DNA of 64,000 bases. Source: Brevipalpus yothersi (taxonomy: Eukaryota > Arthropoda > Arachnida > Trombidiformes > Tenuipalpidae). This document shows, piece by piece, positions 49,687 through 60,937 of the stretch. The translations under genes were made by a program, and so were the position numbers. The stretch spans positions 124,001 through 188,000 of the forward strand of contig QZCP01000057.1 in NCBI GenBank assembly GCA_003956705.1, read 5' to 3'. Within the stretch, counting starts at the first letter, position 1, and each line of letters begins with the position of its first letter. The notes beneath the pieces were generated by a model, which made no database searches, had not been told where the DNA came from, and saw only the letters and a list, made by a program, of their open reading frames with translations.

Positions 49687-50692
49687 CTGATGAAACGTGT
49701 ATAGCTTGATTGCGAAAGTGATTATAAGTGAGAGTGAAACGAGTCTGGATTCAATTTGAATGTTATACACGCTGGATGCTTTGGGTCAAGATCAAGTGAA
49801 TACACATACACACACATTGCAGGAATATACCTTTGATCATGAACTTCAATGGTGATGAAAATTAATCCATAACAGCACTGTGAGCAGTATAGTTTTCATT
49901 TCCATTCGAGGACTTGGCGAATCAATTGATTAATTAGTTTAACGAAAGTATTATTCACACACAGACTGGAGGAGAGATGAAAAAATTGGAAAACCAAGAT
50001 CATCACAATCGATCGGTAACACAACAATTGATAGCTCTTCAAAAGTATGGACTAGAAAGGTGACAAATGTGTTGTAGTGTTGCATACAAGTCCGATAAAC
50101 GGAAGTGCAAGAAAGAGAGAATAGAAATGATAAAACAATTCAATTCTCCTTCTTCTCCTTCTTCACCGGAAGTGAGCTAATCAGCATTCAAGAAAAAAAC
50201 ATACTAATGAAATATTTTTTCAAGCGAAAAAGGAAGAAGTTTCTCTCTCTCTTGCTCTTTTCCTCAATACGCTCTGCAAAATACACCTTGAATAGAGTAT
50301 GTAAAAAAAGCAAGGTTTTGCCTGATTTTCTTTTTCTATCTCACCCAAAAACACTTCACTGCTACTGCAAATCATTTAAGCCTCCCCCTTTTTTTATGAA
50401 TTATTCGATTTTTCTTGTCTTCAACAACAAAATGGATTGAAACTTATTCGAAACCTTCCAGCTAGTTTGAGGTTGAAGAAGAAAAAATTCATCTCCTTTC
50501 ACCTCCCATTCAACAAACAGCCTAATCAGATGGAAAAAATGGAAAAAAATCAAGTCCTAACACATCGAAGGTGTGTGGATCAAATTGATCATCCAGTTAC
50601 GAGACACCACTGATCATCATCAAGCTCATGAAGCTTGTATCATTGTAACAAGCGATTCCACAATTCTGTATAGCTATATAGCTATAACCGGT

Positions 50693-50694
<2 letters not shown>

Positions 50695-50762
<68 letters not shown>
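50695..50762. repeat. (GA)n microsatellite, about 68 bp
   Basis: Nearly perfect AG/GA tract with one interruption near the left end. Confidence 0.95.
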
Positions 50763-50767
<5 letters not shown>

Positions 50768-51963
50768 AAGATAGTTGCCAACGAGGAAGAGAATAACGAT
50801 TAAACATTTCGTACAATTTGCCTTCTTGCTTCGTTACTGGCGCTCATCGTGATTCAATTCGTTACTCAATTCGCATTCTTATTCTCAAGATTTTTTTTTC
50901 GGCACCTATCCAGGCTCCTTTCACAATGAATACCATCAGAAATTCATGATGATGATACTTTTTGAACAACACTGAACAGCTGAACGCCAAGATGAATGCA
51001 TCACTTGTATGGAAACGTTGGCGATAGATATGTAGAAGAAGATAGCATAAGTAGACACAGAAAAAAATGATGATGAACATTATCATCAACAGTCAATAGT
51101 AAAGTAGTAAGGTACCGGCATACTGAAATGATTAGAACATGGCAACAAGTGGTGAACGAACGTATCAGCTATCAGTAATATAACAATCACAACTTTTCTC
51201 AAATTGAATTGAATGAGAGAGTAAGAAAAGTAGAATTATCAGGGGAAACCTTCGGTGAAAGAGAAGATTTTTGTTGAAAAAAAATTCAATTATTCTTCTT
51301 ACCATAATCAAATAACCATGTTATCCATCCGATTAGTCTCCATGGTTTGAACATTATACTGGAACGAGCTTGAGTGTGTGTCTCGTTCTGCCGGAGAGAG
51401 AGCAACAACACATACATACACACATCCACCGAAAGGCAATCAGCTTTCGATGTCCATGAGTGTTGACGCTCAGTGACTGTTAATCATGAGCATTGTCTAC
51501 TCTCGATTAGCCACACCATTTATCAATCATTCAACATACCTGGATAAATGCTTAACACTCACAAAATGCTTAGACACATACACTCAATATGAATTCGCTG
51601 ACAATAGAGGAAGTTTATTTTCATCTCATTTGAGCAGCTGAGTAGTTGATTGGAAATCAATATCATTCAATTTAGTAATGAAGCAAAAAAACCGTCTGTT
51701 AATCGAAATAAAAAGAAACATGATCAAACATTCACTAGACTGAAAGGTAAATGAAATATCATGGCTCTTATTATTTTTGAAGGATTTCAATAGAGTGTGA
51801 AAAAATTTCAAAATGATAACAGTAGCTCCACAGCTATAATATTATTATTACGATCATCGTCATCATTTCCTTGGGTAGAGAAAAGTATCCTTGTAATTAT
51901 CAGTTGAGCTGAACAAAATGCAAAAAGAGTTAAGAGACGTTCTCAATGAGTAATTGGTGAATT

Positions 51964-51969
51964 TTTATT
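51964..51969 (-). terminator. Poly(A) signal AATAAA of the Hhex-like gene
   Basis: Read on the minus strand, about 220 nt after the homeobox gene stop codon. Confidence 0.45.
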
Positions 51970-52189
51970 GAAAAATAACAAAGGAGAGGATTTAGGAGGA
52001 GTTTGATTGAAATTTGTATTTCTTGAAAATTCGAAAAATCTGAAAAATGCTGTATAATGATCAAAATTCTGGTGGTTGTCCCTATCTCTTTCTCTCTCTT
52101 TACATTTTTCTTCACCTCACTATTTATCTCGTATCATGCTCAAGGATCACTGTTGATAAAACAAACAAGGTTTAACAATTGGCCATGGT

Positions 52190-52927
52190 TTAACTTTCGA
52201 TGAATGATAAAGGCTTTTGATCTATCGATGAGGACTCTTTGATACGACGCCATTTAGCTCGACGATTTTGGAACCAAGTTTTCACTTGTCGCTCGCTGAG
52301 TGATAGCTTTTTGGCCAATCGACGTCTTTCGGAAGGTGTAAGATACTTGAAACAATCGAATTTCCTTTCCAATTCAATAGTCTGCTGGTGAGTGAATCGT
52401 ATTTGACCACCTTTTCTTGGCTTTGATTGTGCAATGAGCTTACGTTTCATTGATAATTGGTGCCATACGTGATTTTCGAGCGAATTTTTCAGCATAAATT
52501 GCCCTGAAAAGAGAAAATATCTCAATTTAACTTTTCCTCAGAAAATGTCCAAAATTAAACCAGGCAAGTGAAAACAATTAGACATTCTTTTCAACCTGGT
52601 AAAAATTTCAAAAGTTTCAGTATATATCAACTTACATTCTTCGCCTCGAGCTTGGATAAGATGGTTCATGGTTTTCGAAAAATCGATAGGACCAGTTGAA
52701 CAATCGAGAACTGGAACACTATTCATATTGGTGTTGAGAAGACAACATAGTCCCAGATTTTCATCGGATCTTGTCGTTTCTTTGGTCTCATTTGATGATG
52801 GAAAGTCAATATTCTCATCTTGACTTGAATAAGGTGATGAAATATTTTCCTCAGTTGAATCTCTTCTACTGCACAGTATATCATCGATCATAAATGATCT
52901 GTAACGTTTCGAAGATGGTGATCCCAT
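52190..52927 (-). CDS. Hhex/PRH-type homeobox transcription factor
   Basis: Exon 52927-52636 and exon 52503-52190 join in phase 1 (GAAT/GTAAGT donor, CTTTTCAG acceptor) to 201 residues. The homeodomain occupies about residues 124-183. It starts RKGGQIRFTHQQTIELERKF and has helix 3 LSERQVKTWFQNRRAKWRR, with Gln at position 50. The RKGGQ.RF start and the WRR.K end are the Hhex signature, not those of NK or Hox classes. Near the N-terminus FMIDDIL resembles the conserved FYIDDIL motif of HEX proteins, an Eh1-like repressor site that recruits Groucho/TLE. The protein is shorter than vertebrate HHEX (270) because the Pro-rich N-terminus is reduced. It is a nuclear repressor in development. Confidence 0.92.
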
Positions 52928-53598
52928 GCTAATAACTTCATCGAAAATTTAAACTGGTCAATTATATCTCATGAAAGTACACGACTCAGAAGTTCCAATT
53001 CTAACACTGAAGGTGATGTTTTTTTTCCAGAGGCATAAAAAAGTTTGAGAGAAAGAGGATATGAAAAATTGATGTTACTAGTTATCAAATCAGCTCGAGC
53101 GATTCCGGCTTCTGAACAGTACTGAACAAAAAAAATTTTTTTTTGAGACTCTATTCATTGCACACATTGTTGAACAAAAACAAGCTCATACCATCATGGC
53201 ATTAATTTTGGAGCATGTGATGATTATTTTGGTAAGATAACAATATTGGGTACTTTTCCCGGTTTTAGCCCTCCGCCTCAGGATATGCATCCGATTTAGA
53301 AATTGAAAAGTCGTGCTTTACAACTTGTCAAAGCAAGCCAGTTAAGATCTCATCGAAAGAGGAAAAACCATCGAGTGTTCATAGGAAGTGAAAATGATAT
53401 TGTACAATAAATCGATTGGAGCAGATGATAATTGTAACTCGGTGGTTCTTGATGAGTGAAGAGAAGGAGAGAGAAAACAGTTGTACAAAGATTTGATTCA
53501 CTTTTGGTCCAAATCATCTTTGTTAGTTCAAGTTCATTGCTTTGTTTTTATCATTAATTATTCCAAGCTTATCTTTGAACATGAAAGCCCTCAGATCT
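52928..53598. other. 5' flank of the Hhex-like gene
   Basis: No coding region recognised on either strand. Probably promoter and untranslated sequence for the homeobox gene. Confidence 0.35.
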
Positions 53599-53823
53599 CT
53601 ACTTATTTCCGGAGCATTCAATATCCACGAGTTCTTCGTTTTTCTCATAAGAATAACTCCATATGCTAGGTTCAAGCTTGATAACATCTTTATGATCTAA
53701 TACAGTGGAAACAGTTGTATTAGTGCCTCGGAATGAGCCGGGAAGTGAGCTTTTCTCTTTTGTATTAAGATATCGATTCGCGCGCGATGAAATCTCATCG
53801 ATATCTTGACGATTGAAATCCAT
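53599..53823 (-). CDS. Unidentified small ORF, 74 residues, downstream of MIC13-like gene
   Basis: ATG-started at 53823, ending in TAA. It is polar, with no signal peptide or membrane segment, and has a balanced composition (DIDEISSRANRYL near the start, SIWSYSYEKNEELVDIE near the end). It lies 90 bp after the MIC13-like stop on the same strand, so it may be a separate gene, a bicistronic second ORF or part of a 3' untranslated region. No family recognised. Confidence 0.3.
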   Translation of the reverse strand: MDFNRQDIDEISSRANRYLNTKEKSSLPGSFRGTNTTVSTVLDHKDVIKLEPSIWSYSYEKNEELVDIECSGNK

Positions 53824-53914
53824 TATTTTTTGGATAAATAATATAATTTCATACCTATTTAAGTGATCAACATAATTTCTAGTCTAAAATGCAAAACAAT
53901 ATGCAGTACCATTA

Positions 53915-54441
53915 TCAAGATTTACTTGAATTAGATTCCGGAGTTTTCACCTCATTGGATTCCATCAGAGCAGTGATCTTTTTGATTACATTATCCGAAG
54001 TTTTCACAAAATCAAATTTTGTTAAACTTTGAGCAGATAATTTGACCCAGCAATTCCAATTACTTCTAAGATCTGGTATTTGCATTTCATAATGAGGTAC
54101 CGAAATATACGAGCCAATCAGCTGATTAATTTCCTTGATCTGTTCATCTACCATTCGCTTTTGACAAGCAAGTCTCTTTTCAGCCACTGGACTGCCAACA
54201 CCAGGCTGCCATAATCCCAATTGCACAGTGTAATAGGTTGCACCAATAGGTAATGAATATCTACGGGAAAACGAATTAAATTCAAATCAAATATTATTAC
54301 CATTTTTATCAAGGACAATCCAATGACAGTCATCACAACTAGAACTCACACACTCTACTGACAATTGACTCCAACAATTCCAAATCTACACAGCAGCTAC
54401 AAAATCTATACTCACTTAATTGTTTTAATGATGATTCCCAT
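53915..54441 (-). CDS. MICOS complex subunit MIC13 (QIL1)-like
   Basis: A 26-nt first exon (54441-54416, ATTAA/GTGAGT donor) and exon 54260-53915 (TTTTCCCGTAG acceptor) give 123 residues. The N-terminus has one membrane segment (KYSLPIGATYYTVQLGLWQ), matching the N-terminal helix of MIC13. The C-terminal half carries the family pattern in which IP.L is followed by a SWN-like core (MQIPDLRSNWNCWVKLSA), as in human MIC13 (IPQL ... DSWN). MIC13 sits in the inner mitochondrial membrane and bridges the MIC60 and MIC10 modules at cristae junctions. The match rests on this pattern, length (human 118) and topology. Confidence 0.7.
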
Positions 54442-54917
54442 GATCTATACACAAGACAATTTGTTCACAAAAACTCAATCAGCCAATTAAATAATTGAGC
54501 ACAAAATGATGATCAATGTATTGAGCACACGCTTCGTATGCAAACCCAAATTGCAAGCTACCAGATCAAAACTTGAACCGAACACCAATGAACATCAGCA
54601 TTCCATTACCTAACCAACATTTGCAATTAAAATTGTTCACTGATCATTCATAACAATCAAAAATTGTAATTGTAATTAAATCGTAAGAAAAAATTAAAAC
54701 TCAAACCGGCAACATTGCGTAATGTTAAATGTGTGTGTTGCATGTTGGTCCTGGTGGCTTGTTTTGGAAACAGTTTTGCAAGCCATGTGACTTGAGTGAT
54801 AATGTTTGCATTTTTTCTTGGACATGTTTTCACGTCAAGTTGGACCGTAAAATTCTAATTAATTAATTGGCAGTGATTATTGATTGTGTTGTGTAGGGTG
54901 TGGTGATTGTGGTGATC
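54442..54917. promoter_or_regulatory. Divergent promoter region of MIC13-like and GrpE genes
   Basis: 476 bp separate the two head-to-head start codons, and both encode mitochondrial proteins. No ORF or clear TATA box is present. Shared transcriptional control is inferred from the arrangement. Confidence 0.5.
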
Positions 54918-55766
54918 ATGTTTTCGTCAGTGAGTCGTTTTAGTCATTCCTTGAGGACAGGACTTCGTTTGGTCCGATACAGTCCTGTTATTGTGCACAA
55001 TAATCGGCCGATATTGTCGATCACATGTTGCAGGACATTGTTTGGCTCATCATCGGGCAGTAAAACGGAGAAAGTTCGTACACCAAAATTGGATGAAATT
55101 AATCGTGATGATGGTATGGGCACTGCGTCGAGCACTGATGCCGATGGCTCTGGTACAAGTGGACATGATTCGAGCGATAATTCGGAAGTGTTGGAATTGA
55201 AGAAACAAATTGACGTATTAACGGAGAAATTAGAAGAAGTAGATGAAAAGTATAAAAGAGCTTTGGCTGAAATTGAGAATACAAGGTAATATATTGTTAA
55301 ATCATCGTTAATTGCGCTTGAGAATGTACATCTAATTGTTTTTTACCGTTCTATTTTATCGAAATTTTCCAGAATACGAATGCGAAAACAAGTGGATGAT
55401 GTCAGAATATATGGTATCCAAAATTTTTGTAAAGATCTTCTGGAAGTGGCTGATATTCTTCAAGCTGCCATCAAGAGTGTACCCAAAGATAAGATAAATG
55501 ATGAATTTTCAAAATCGTTCGTTCAAGGCGTAGAAATGACGGAAAAACAATTGCAAACTGTATTCCGACGAAATGGTCTGGTACCTGTGAACCCAGTCGG
55601 CGCCAAATTTGATCCAAATGAGCATCATGCTCTTTTCGAAGCAGAAGATGGATCAAAAGAGCCTGGAACAGTTGCTGCCGTTACTCAGATAGGATATAAA
55701 CTACACGAAAGAGTTATTCGGCCGGCCAAAGTAGGGGTAGTGAAAGGACGATTAGGAAACGAATAA
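54918..55766 (+). CDS. GrpE homolog, mitochondrial (nucleotide exchange factor of mtHsp70)
   Basis: Exons 54918-55285 and 55373-55766 join in phase 2 to 253 residues. The first ATG of the frame is at 54918. The N-terminus (MFSSVSRFSHSLRTGLRLVR) is an Arg/Ser-rich mitochondrial targeting peptide. A Ser/Gly/Asp-rich linker follows, then the long dimerisation helix (LELKKQIDVLTEKLEEVDEK onward), a region with IQNFCKDLLEVADIL, and the C-terminal beta domain with FDPNEHHALF and GYKLHERVIRPAKVGVVKG, the GrpE signature. It releases ADP from matrix Hsp70 during protein import and folding (GRPEL1, Mge1, Drosophila Roe1). It works with J proteins, though not specifically the DNAJC30-like one here. Confidence 0.95.
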
Positions 55767-56693
55767 TCCATTGGCTTGATGTTAATTTTTCACTACATAA
55801 ACTGTACAGAGACTGATTAAAAAGTTCAAAATTCCTTGAAACCCTATTAAGGTGATGATATCGAATCGGGATAAATTTTCACGGATGAGAGTGTCAAAAA
55901 TTTTAGGAGAGGTTTGTGTCAAAATTGTTAAATGATTCGGTAAAGTTTTCCATTTGATCTTCAGAGGACTTTTGTTATTGTAGTCAATCTTTTCTGAACT
56001 CATTTTTCGAACTCGATGTCAGTGATTTGAAGATGTATGTTGTTTTGGAGATTCGGTTCAGAATTTCTGAGAAAAACGAACTTTCTGTATCATATATTTT
56101 TCTTTCAAATATCTTCGACTGTAGAGCTACAATTAGAGACCAATCATGATCAAAAATCAACTCAAATTACTCACTACGAAAAATAATCATCTCAAAATCT
56201 TGTCAGTTTTAATGAAATCATAGAAACAATCAAAACACTCAAATTCCTTCCCTCTGACTCCTCTATCAGTTATTCTCTTAACTAATATCAGCATTGTTCA
56301 CCAAAAATTGTTGTCCATAGACTGAAACCGAGGAGCAGAGAAGTCAACAATTTTTTGCCTGCAATTTTAAGGTTAAGAATGCTATTTATAGAAGTTGAAA
56401 CCAGTTTTAGCTTGTAGATCACTTTCGCGCCGATAAAAATCCGAAAAATGTGACCCACAGCTTATGGAACGGCATAGACAGACATATTTTATCTTCTATC
56501 CTGTGGTCAAAACTGGAATATAGCCCTCCCAGATATTTCTCTTCACCCACAGATTATGGTAAACTGAATAAATGTAAGTTCAAATACACGCAGACGATAT
56601 ACCTTACCGAGTAGTCATTGGCAATACAGTATAGCCTTAAAAATACATGTTTATAGCAAAGAAGTAAGAAATGCGGTATGCACATCTCGCTCA
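55767..56693. other. 3' flank of GrpE, nothing firm
   Basis: A 73-residue minus-strand ORF (55782-56003) is ATG-started but unidentified and lies directly in the GrpE 3' region. No AATAAA is close to the stop. Otherwise AT-rich without structure. Confidence 0.35.
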
Positions 56694-56701
56694 GTTGGAA
56701 A
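56694..56701. repeat. Target site duplication GTTGGAAA, left copy
   Basis: The 8-bp GTTGGAAA abuts the left inverted repeat. An identical 8-mer in the same orientation is at 57106-57113. Confidence 0.85.
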
Positions 56702-57105
56702 CAAAGAGTAGTAACAAGAGTGCACACTCCTATGAGGAACACTGTCAACTTCTAGTGTTCCAAAACTAGTTCTTAGAGTACTTGCTAGAGTATTGGTGAC
56801 TGACTAGTATTTTTTCGATAATTTTTGGCCATCTGATAGATGTTCAAAAATCGAGGTGATAATTTTTGGCCACGATATCAACGACAAAAAACTGGTTGGA
56901 GAGCCTGATAGGTGAAAATTTCCTTCTATCAGGCCTGATAAAGTGGCCAAAAATTATCTTCCGAACCTAATCTGGTGGCCAAAAATTATCGCTAGAACAA
57001 GAAAACTGGAAAAGTTGAAAAAATTAACTGTGAGCGTCGTCTGTCGATTGTTCGAAGAATTTATTCACTTTACCATTAAGTGTGCACTCTTGTTGCTACT
57101 CTTTG
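56702..57105. mobile_element. 404-bp non-autonomous hAT-like element (MITE)
   Basis: The ends are inverted repeats of about 27 bp with one mismatch: 56702-56728 starts CAAAGAGTAGTAACAAGAG, and the reverse complement of 57079-57105 starts CAAAGAGTAGCAACAAGAG. Exact 8-bp direct repeats flank them. An 8-bp duplication plus termini of the form CA-purine-N-G (here CAAAG) are hAT superfamily features. The inside is built of smaller palindromes: a GGAACACT/AGTGTTCC hairpin at 56736-56761; four copies of GATAATTTTTGGCCA, two direct (56817-56831, 56858-56872) and two inverted (56944-56958, 56976-56990); and a central GCCTGATAG/CTATCAGGC hairpin at 56903-56934. There is no transposase ORF, so it would need a transposase supplied from elsewhere. 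Confidence 0.88.
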
Positions 57106-57113
57106 GTTGGAAA
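57106..57113. repeat. Target site duplication GTTGGAAA, right copy
   Basis: Identical to 56694-56701 and directly after the right inverted repeat. Confidence 0.85.
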
Positions 57114-59090
57114 TAAGTAAATATTCATGCACATTTTTAGGAGCCAGAAAAAGAAGCGTGTTTAGGCCACTAGAATCGGTCGATTGGCTGAGGTCATATT
57201 GAGAACTCGAGTATTGCTCGAGGATCATATGAAATTCGGAATGAGCCGGCTCAGGATGATCTCGATTCTCTCTCTCTCTCAAGTGAGATGGTTTCTCTCT
57301 CACACATTTTTCGCTCTCTCTCTCTCCAAGTTTCACTCAATTCTAGCAGTTGATATGAAGAAGAGCGAGTGACAAACTTCTGTGATTGTACAACTTATGT
57401 GAATTGTTAAGTATCAATTGTGGATTGTATATGATGATCATAAAACAGCAATTTGAGGAATACTTTTCATGATACCGTCATTTCAACACATTAATTGGGG
57501 AAAAATTTTTCATCCAATCATCAGTGGATTCTTGTTATTGTTTGCAATCCTTTCCGGAGGATTGCATCATCATTTTGTGTGAGCTTTTTTGAGTGGACGC
57601 TTATCATTGAGCATTCAAAACAATGGATATACGAATCAACTCTGTTCAAATCAACTTTAAAATTAGCAAGGTAAGGCATCTATTTTGGAAAACTTTTCCA
57701 TCTGGTTCTATAGTGATGAATTCATTCTGGCTCAAATTTTCAAAATAATTGAACATATTTATCGAATAATGTCTGGAAATTTATTGCGTCCCTTCGGCCC
57801 TTTAAATCGATGGATGGACATGATCGCAAAAAATAAATATTTTTGCTTTCAGAAAGACGAAAAAATTATTGACTTCACATAAGTTCTAACAAACTATTTC
57901 TGAGAACTATCTAGGAAGATAATCTCTCAAATGTAGTGAAAAATTTCGTTGATCAGCATCTTTCCAAAGTATTTGAACCGAGTGTACATCTTTCACCATC
58001 CAGTAGTAGCCAAACATAGCATATCCAGTTGCACACTAATCAGTACAGTATTTTATTATAACTTTCTCAATAGATGTTTATTTTCATAACCTTCTAGGAT
58101 AAATTGCAATTTCTTTTACTCTCCTCAATTTTCTCAAACTAAGTTTAGATTCATAAATCTACTACCATAAGCCACATGAATGCGGCCTTTCGAATGTGGA
58201 ATTTAAACATGACCAAACAAAATTCATAATACAAATATTCCTATCCAAACTGGCATCACATGTTGGTTTATTATTAACATATATTTTCATTACTCATCTT
58301 CCATGAGCTGATAAGATATCTGACAGTTGCAGAAGATGCAGGAGAACAAACACTGCTAAGTTAGAATTGTTGCTGCATTTCGATATTATCATCATATTTA
58401 TAATTGCCACATGTTCATCACCGCACTTTTTTTCGGTTATTCTGTATCCTCCCAAATCTCGTTCCTCCTTACTCTACACGATCAGTGTGAGCCATCATGT
58501 GGCCACAAATTAAAAGATGAAGCGGCCACAAACGATCTGTCAACCGATGGTCTTATCGGCCTCGTGAGGATCTCTCTTTCTCTTCTCTCTCTCTCTCTCT
58601 CCCACGATATGGATCCAATAAGCCTTGGACCATACTGTTTTTCATCTCACATACATTCTCAATTGACGCTTGTCGGTCATTCACAGCATCGGCAATCATG
58701 GACAGCGAGAGCGAAAGTAAACCTTTGACAGCTCATAATCAGGCTTCAAGTCCAAAGTTGAGCACGAAAAATTGCTTGAACAAAATGCTACTCGAACCAA
58801 GTTGCTTTCATTTTCAGTCTATCTCTGTGTGTAGCAGCATAGCATAGAATGCTAATTTTGAGAGGAGAAATAGGAAGCTGGGAATTTTTAATTTTTCATG
58901 ATTATTCTAGGATTATAGATAGTTGGATGGGAGAATTTTCCCTCCTCCAGCATGGTTTACAAATTTTGTAAATCAAAAAGAAATTAAATATACGAAAAAA
59001 ATGAGGCTATGAAATGAGTTGGCTTCCTCTCATTAATAGAAAACTTTGCTCCCAAATAAATGAGTTGGGAAGCTGTGTAAAGAAGAAAAG

Positions 59091-59152
<62 letters not shown>

Positions 59153-60517
59153 GCAACAAAGAGAATGCAAATTAACAGGGAAATAATGCGTGTTCCATCC
59201 TTACTCTTCTCATCATCCTCTTACACCTCATTCTTTTCATGCTTGTTTCTATTAGTCATCCCTACAGATCACCTCTACACACACATATATACTGGAGCAA
59301 ATACCCGAGAGCATCTTCCTCGCCTTTCTCAATCTTCTTCCTCCTCACTTTTCTCTCTCTGGCATTCTCCTCCACCTCCTCCTCCTCCTCCTTCTCCTCT
59401 CCGGCAGCTTCCCTAGTAGCTCGAAACTCCTGAAGCTCAACTCACTCTTGGCCTGTAGTCTCAGCTTGTATTGAAAAATTTACTCTTGCCCACCCTTCAA
59501 GTCACTAAATTGTGAGATGATTCATGGTGGGAGAGCGAAAATTTTTCAATGAAGAAAGAAGCGAAGAAAAACGAAATAATGATTTATTAAGCAGCAAAGA
59601 ATGTACCTTCTGTGTGAAATGTGCTCTCTCTCTTTCTTTCTCTTTCTCCAGTCAGCATCCCGAAAGATCGAGAGCGTGTTGTTGATGCCTCGAATACCCA
59701 TGTCAAGCTGTTTTCGAGTTTTCTAGTCCAGCGACATCTCATCAATGAACAAGCGATCTCGCCTGGTCATTCTCCGACTGATGGAGGATTTTGAGACATG
59801 AAGAGGAGGAGGAAAAGAAGATGGAGAAGAGAGATGGTCAGAGAGATGAGAGAACACGAGTCAAAGGAATGAATGTTGAATGAGGCAAAGGTTGCAAAGT
59901 AGACAAGCAAAATAGAAGGTGATCGAGTGGGGTGGCTGGCGGTAGAGAAAACATGTGAGTCCCAGTGAATAAGCCGACATCGAAGTGGGAGTGAGGAGGA
60001 TTGGGAATCGGTTGGATGCGAGAGAAAGAGAGAGTAGACAGATGATCGGATGAGGGATGAGGGATGAAGATGAACCGAGCGTGGAGGTGGATGCTGTGGA
60101 AGGGGGAATAGTAGTATCAAAATAGGGAGAGAAAGAGAGTAGCGGTTGAGTCCGCTTGATTGAAAATGAGAGAATTGATGAGAAAAGTTTCGCGAATGAT
60201 TGAAATATAATGGAGCGTCTCGGGAATAGAGGATAAAGGCAGGGGGAGAGAGTGGGTGGTGAGTGGAGAGAGAATGAGCGTGAAAAGAGATGAAGAAGGT
60301 GGAATTGAGAGAGAGAGAGAATGCAATATATAATGGATGCTGTTGGAACAATATCGAGGATGCTGAGGAGAGATGAGGAGAAGCTGAGAGAGAGGAAAGT
60401 GACAAGAAAAGGAGAAGAAAGATGATGAAAATGATCTGAAAAAGAGAGAGAGAGGAGCAGAAAAAGAGGAGACCGCGTGTTTTACCAATGAGCCAAAAGT
60501 TCGAGACATTCACCTAA
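57114..60517. other. Noncoding, microsatellite-rich region
   Basis: CT tracts near 57265-57330 and 58570-58600, (GA)n at 59094-59149, and purine-rich DNA over 59800-60480 that produces long low-complexity minus-strand ORFs. An ATG at 58411 opens a signal-peptide-like start (ITALFFGYSVSSQISFLLTL) with a possible CTC/GTGAGG donor. An ATG at 58698 opens MDSESESKPLTAHNQ. Either could be a first exon of a plus-strand gene off the window, but I cannot join them to anything. Confidence 0.35.
59094..59149. repeat. (GA)n microsatellite, about 56 bp
   Basis: Perfect GA dinucleotide tract. Confidence 0.95.
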
Positions 60518-60702
60518 TCATTTTGATTTACGATTTCGTGAGTGATGTTTCCTTTCCTCTCCCTCTCGCTGATCATCCTTAGCGTTTTCGAGAAGATCAA
60601 TTAAGCAAACGGGAAACTCAATTGATGCGGACTGGTTTGCGATGTTGAGTAGTTTACCTCCGAAAACACGTTCACCAAAATCGACCCACAATACATGGGA
60701 AG
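60518..60702 (-). CDS. Possible terminal exon of an unidentified gene
   Basis: A good acceptor (GGCTGTATTTTACAG) precedes 61 codons ending in TGA. They encode a protein-like sequence (SHVLWVDFGERVFGGKLLN, then SIEFPVCLIDLLENAKDD) and a basic tail. An internal GGAG/GTAAAC could alternatively be a donor. No upstream partner exon was found and no family recognised. Confidence 0.28.
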
Positions 60703-60906
60703 CTGTAAAATACAGCCAATATTTCACTGTAAACTTCAATGAATTGTCGAAAAGTGATTAAATAAAGTTGCCGAGAGAAGCAAACTTATTTTTTTTCTTA
60801 GAATGGCTGTCATCATCCTCATTGCAATAATTCGTGCCGCGAGTTTTCGATGACCTGTTATCAGTTCTTACTTACTTTTTTGATTATTCGCCATCATTGT
60901 TCACTT

Positions 60907-60937
<31 letters not shown>

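Larger units (their letters stand above)
48713..51963. other. Gene-poor region with long GA repeats
   Basis: Upstream of the SLC35C2-like gene and downstream of the homeobox gene. TATA-like AT runs lie near 48848-48868. Two long (GA)n tracts are listed separately. The ORFs here are low-complexity or short, and I see no gene. Confidence 0.5.

Noticed and set aside
49564..49770. Leu-Ser repeat ORF
   Set aside because: Created entirely by the (GA)n microsatellite.
55890..57600. Loose similarity between about 55940-55990 and 57520-57570 (CAGxGGA..CTTGTTATTGT..)
   Set aside because: Only about three quarters of 50 bases match by eye, without ends or duplications. Not enough for a repeat family in AT-rich DNA.
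59767..60513. 248-codon minus-strand ORF
   Set aside because: Its composition is Ser/Leu/Phe low complexity from a purine-rich strand with GA tracts; an equally long frame overlaps it. It has no domain.
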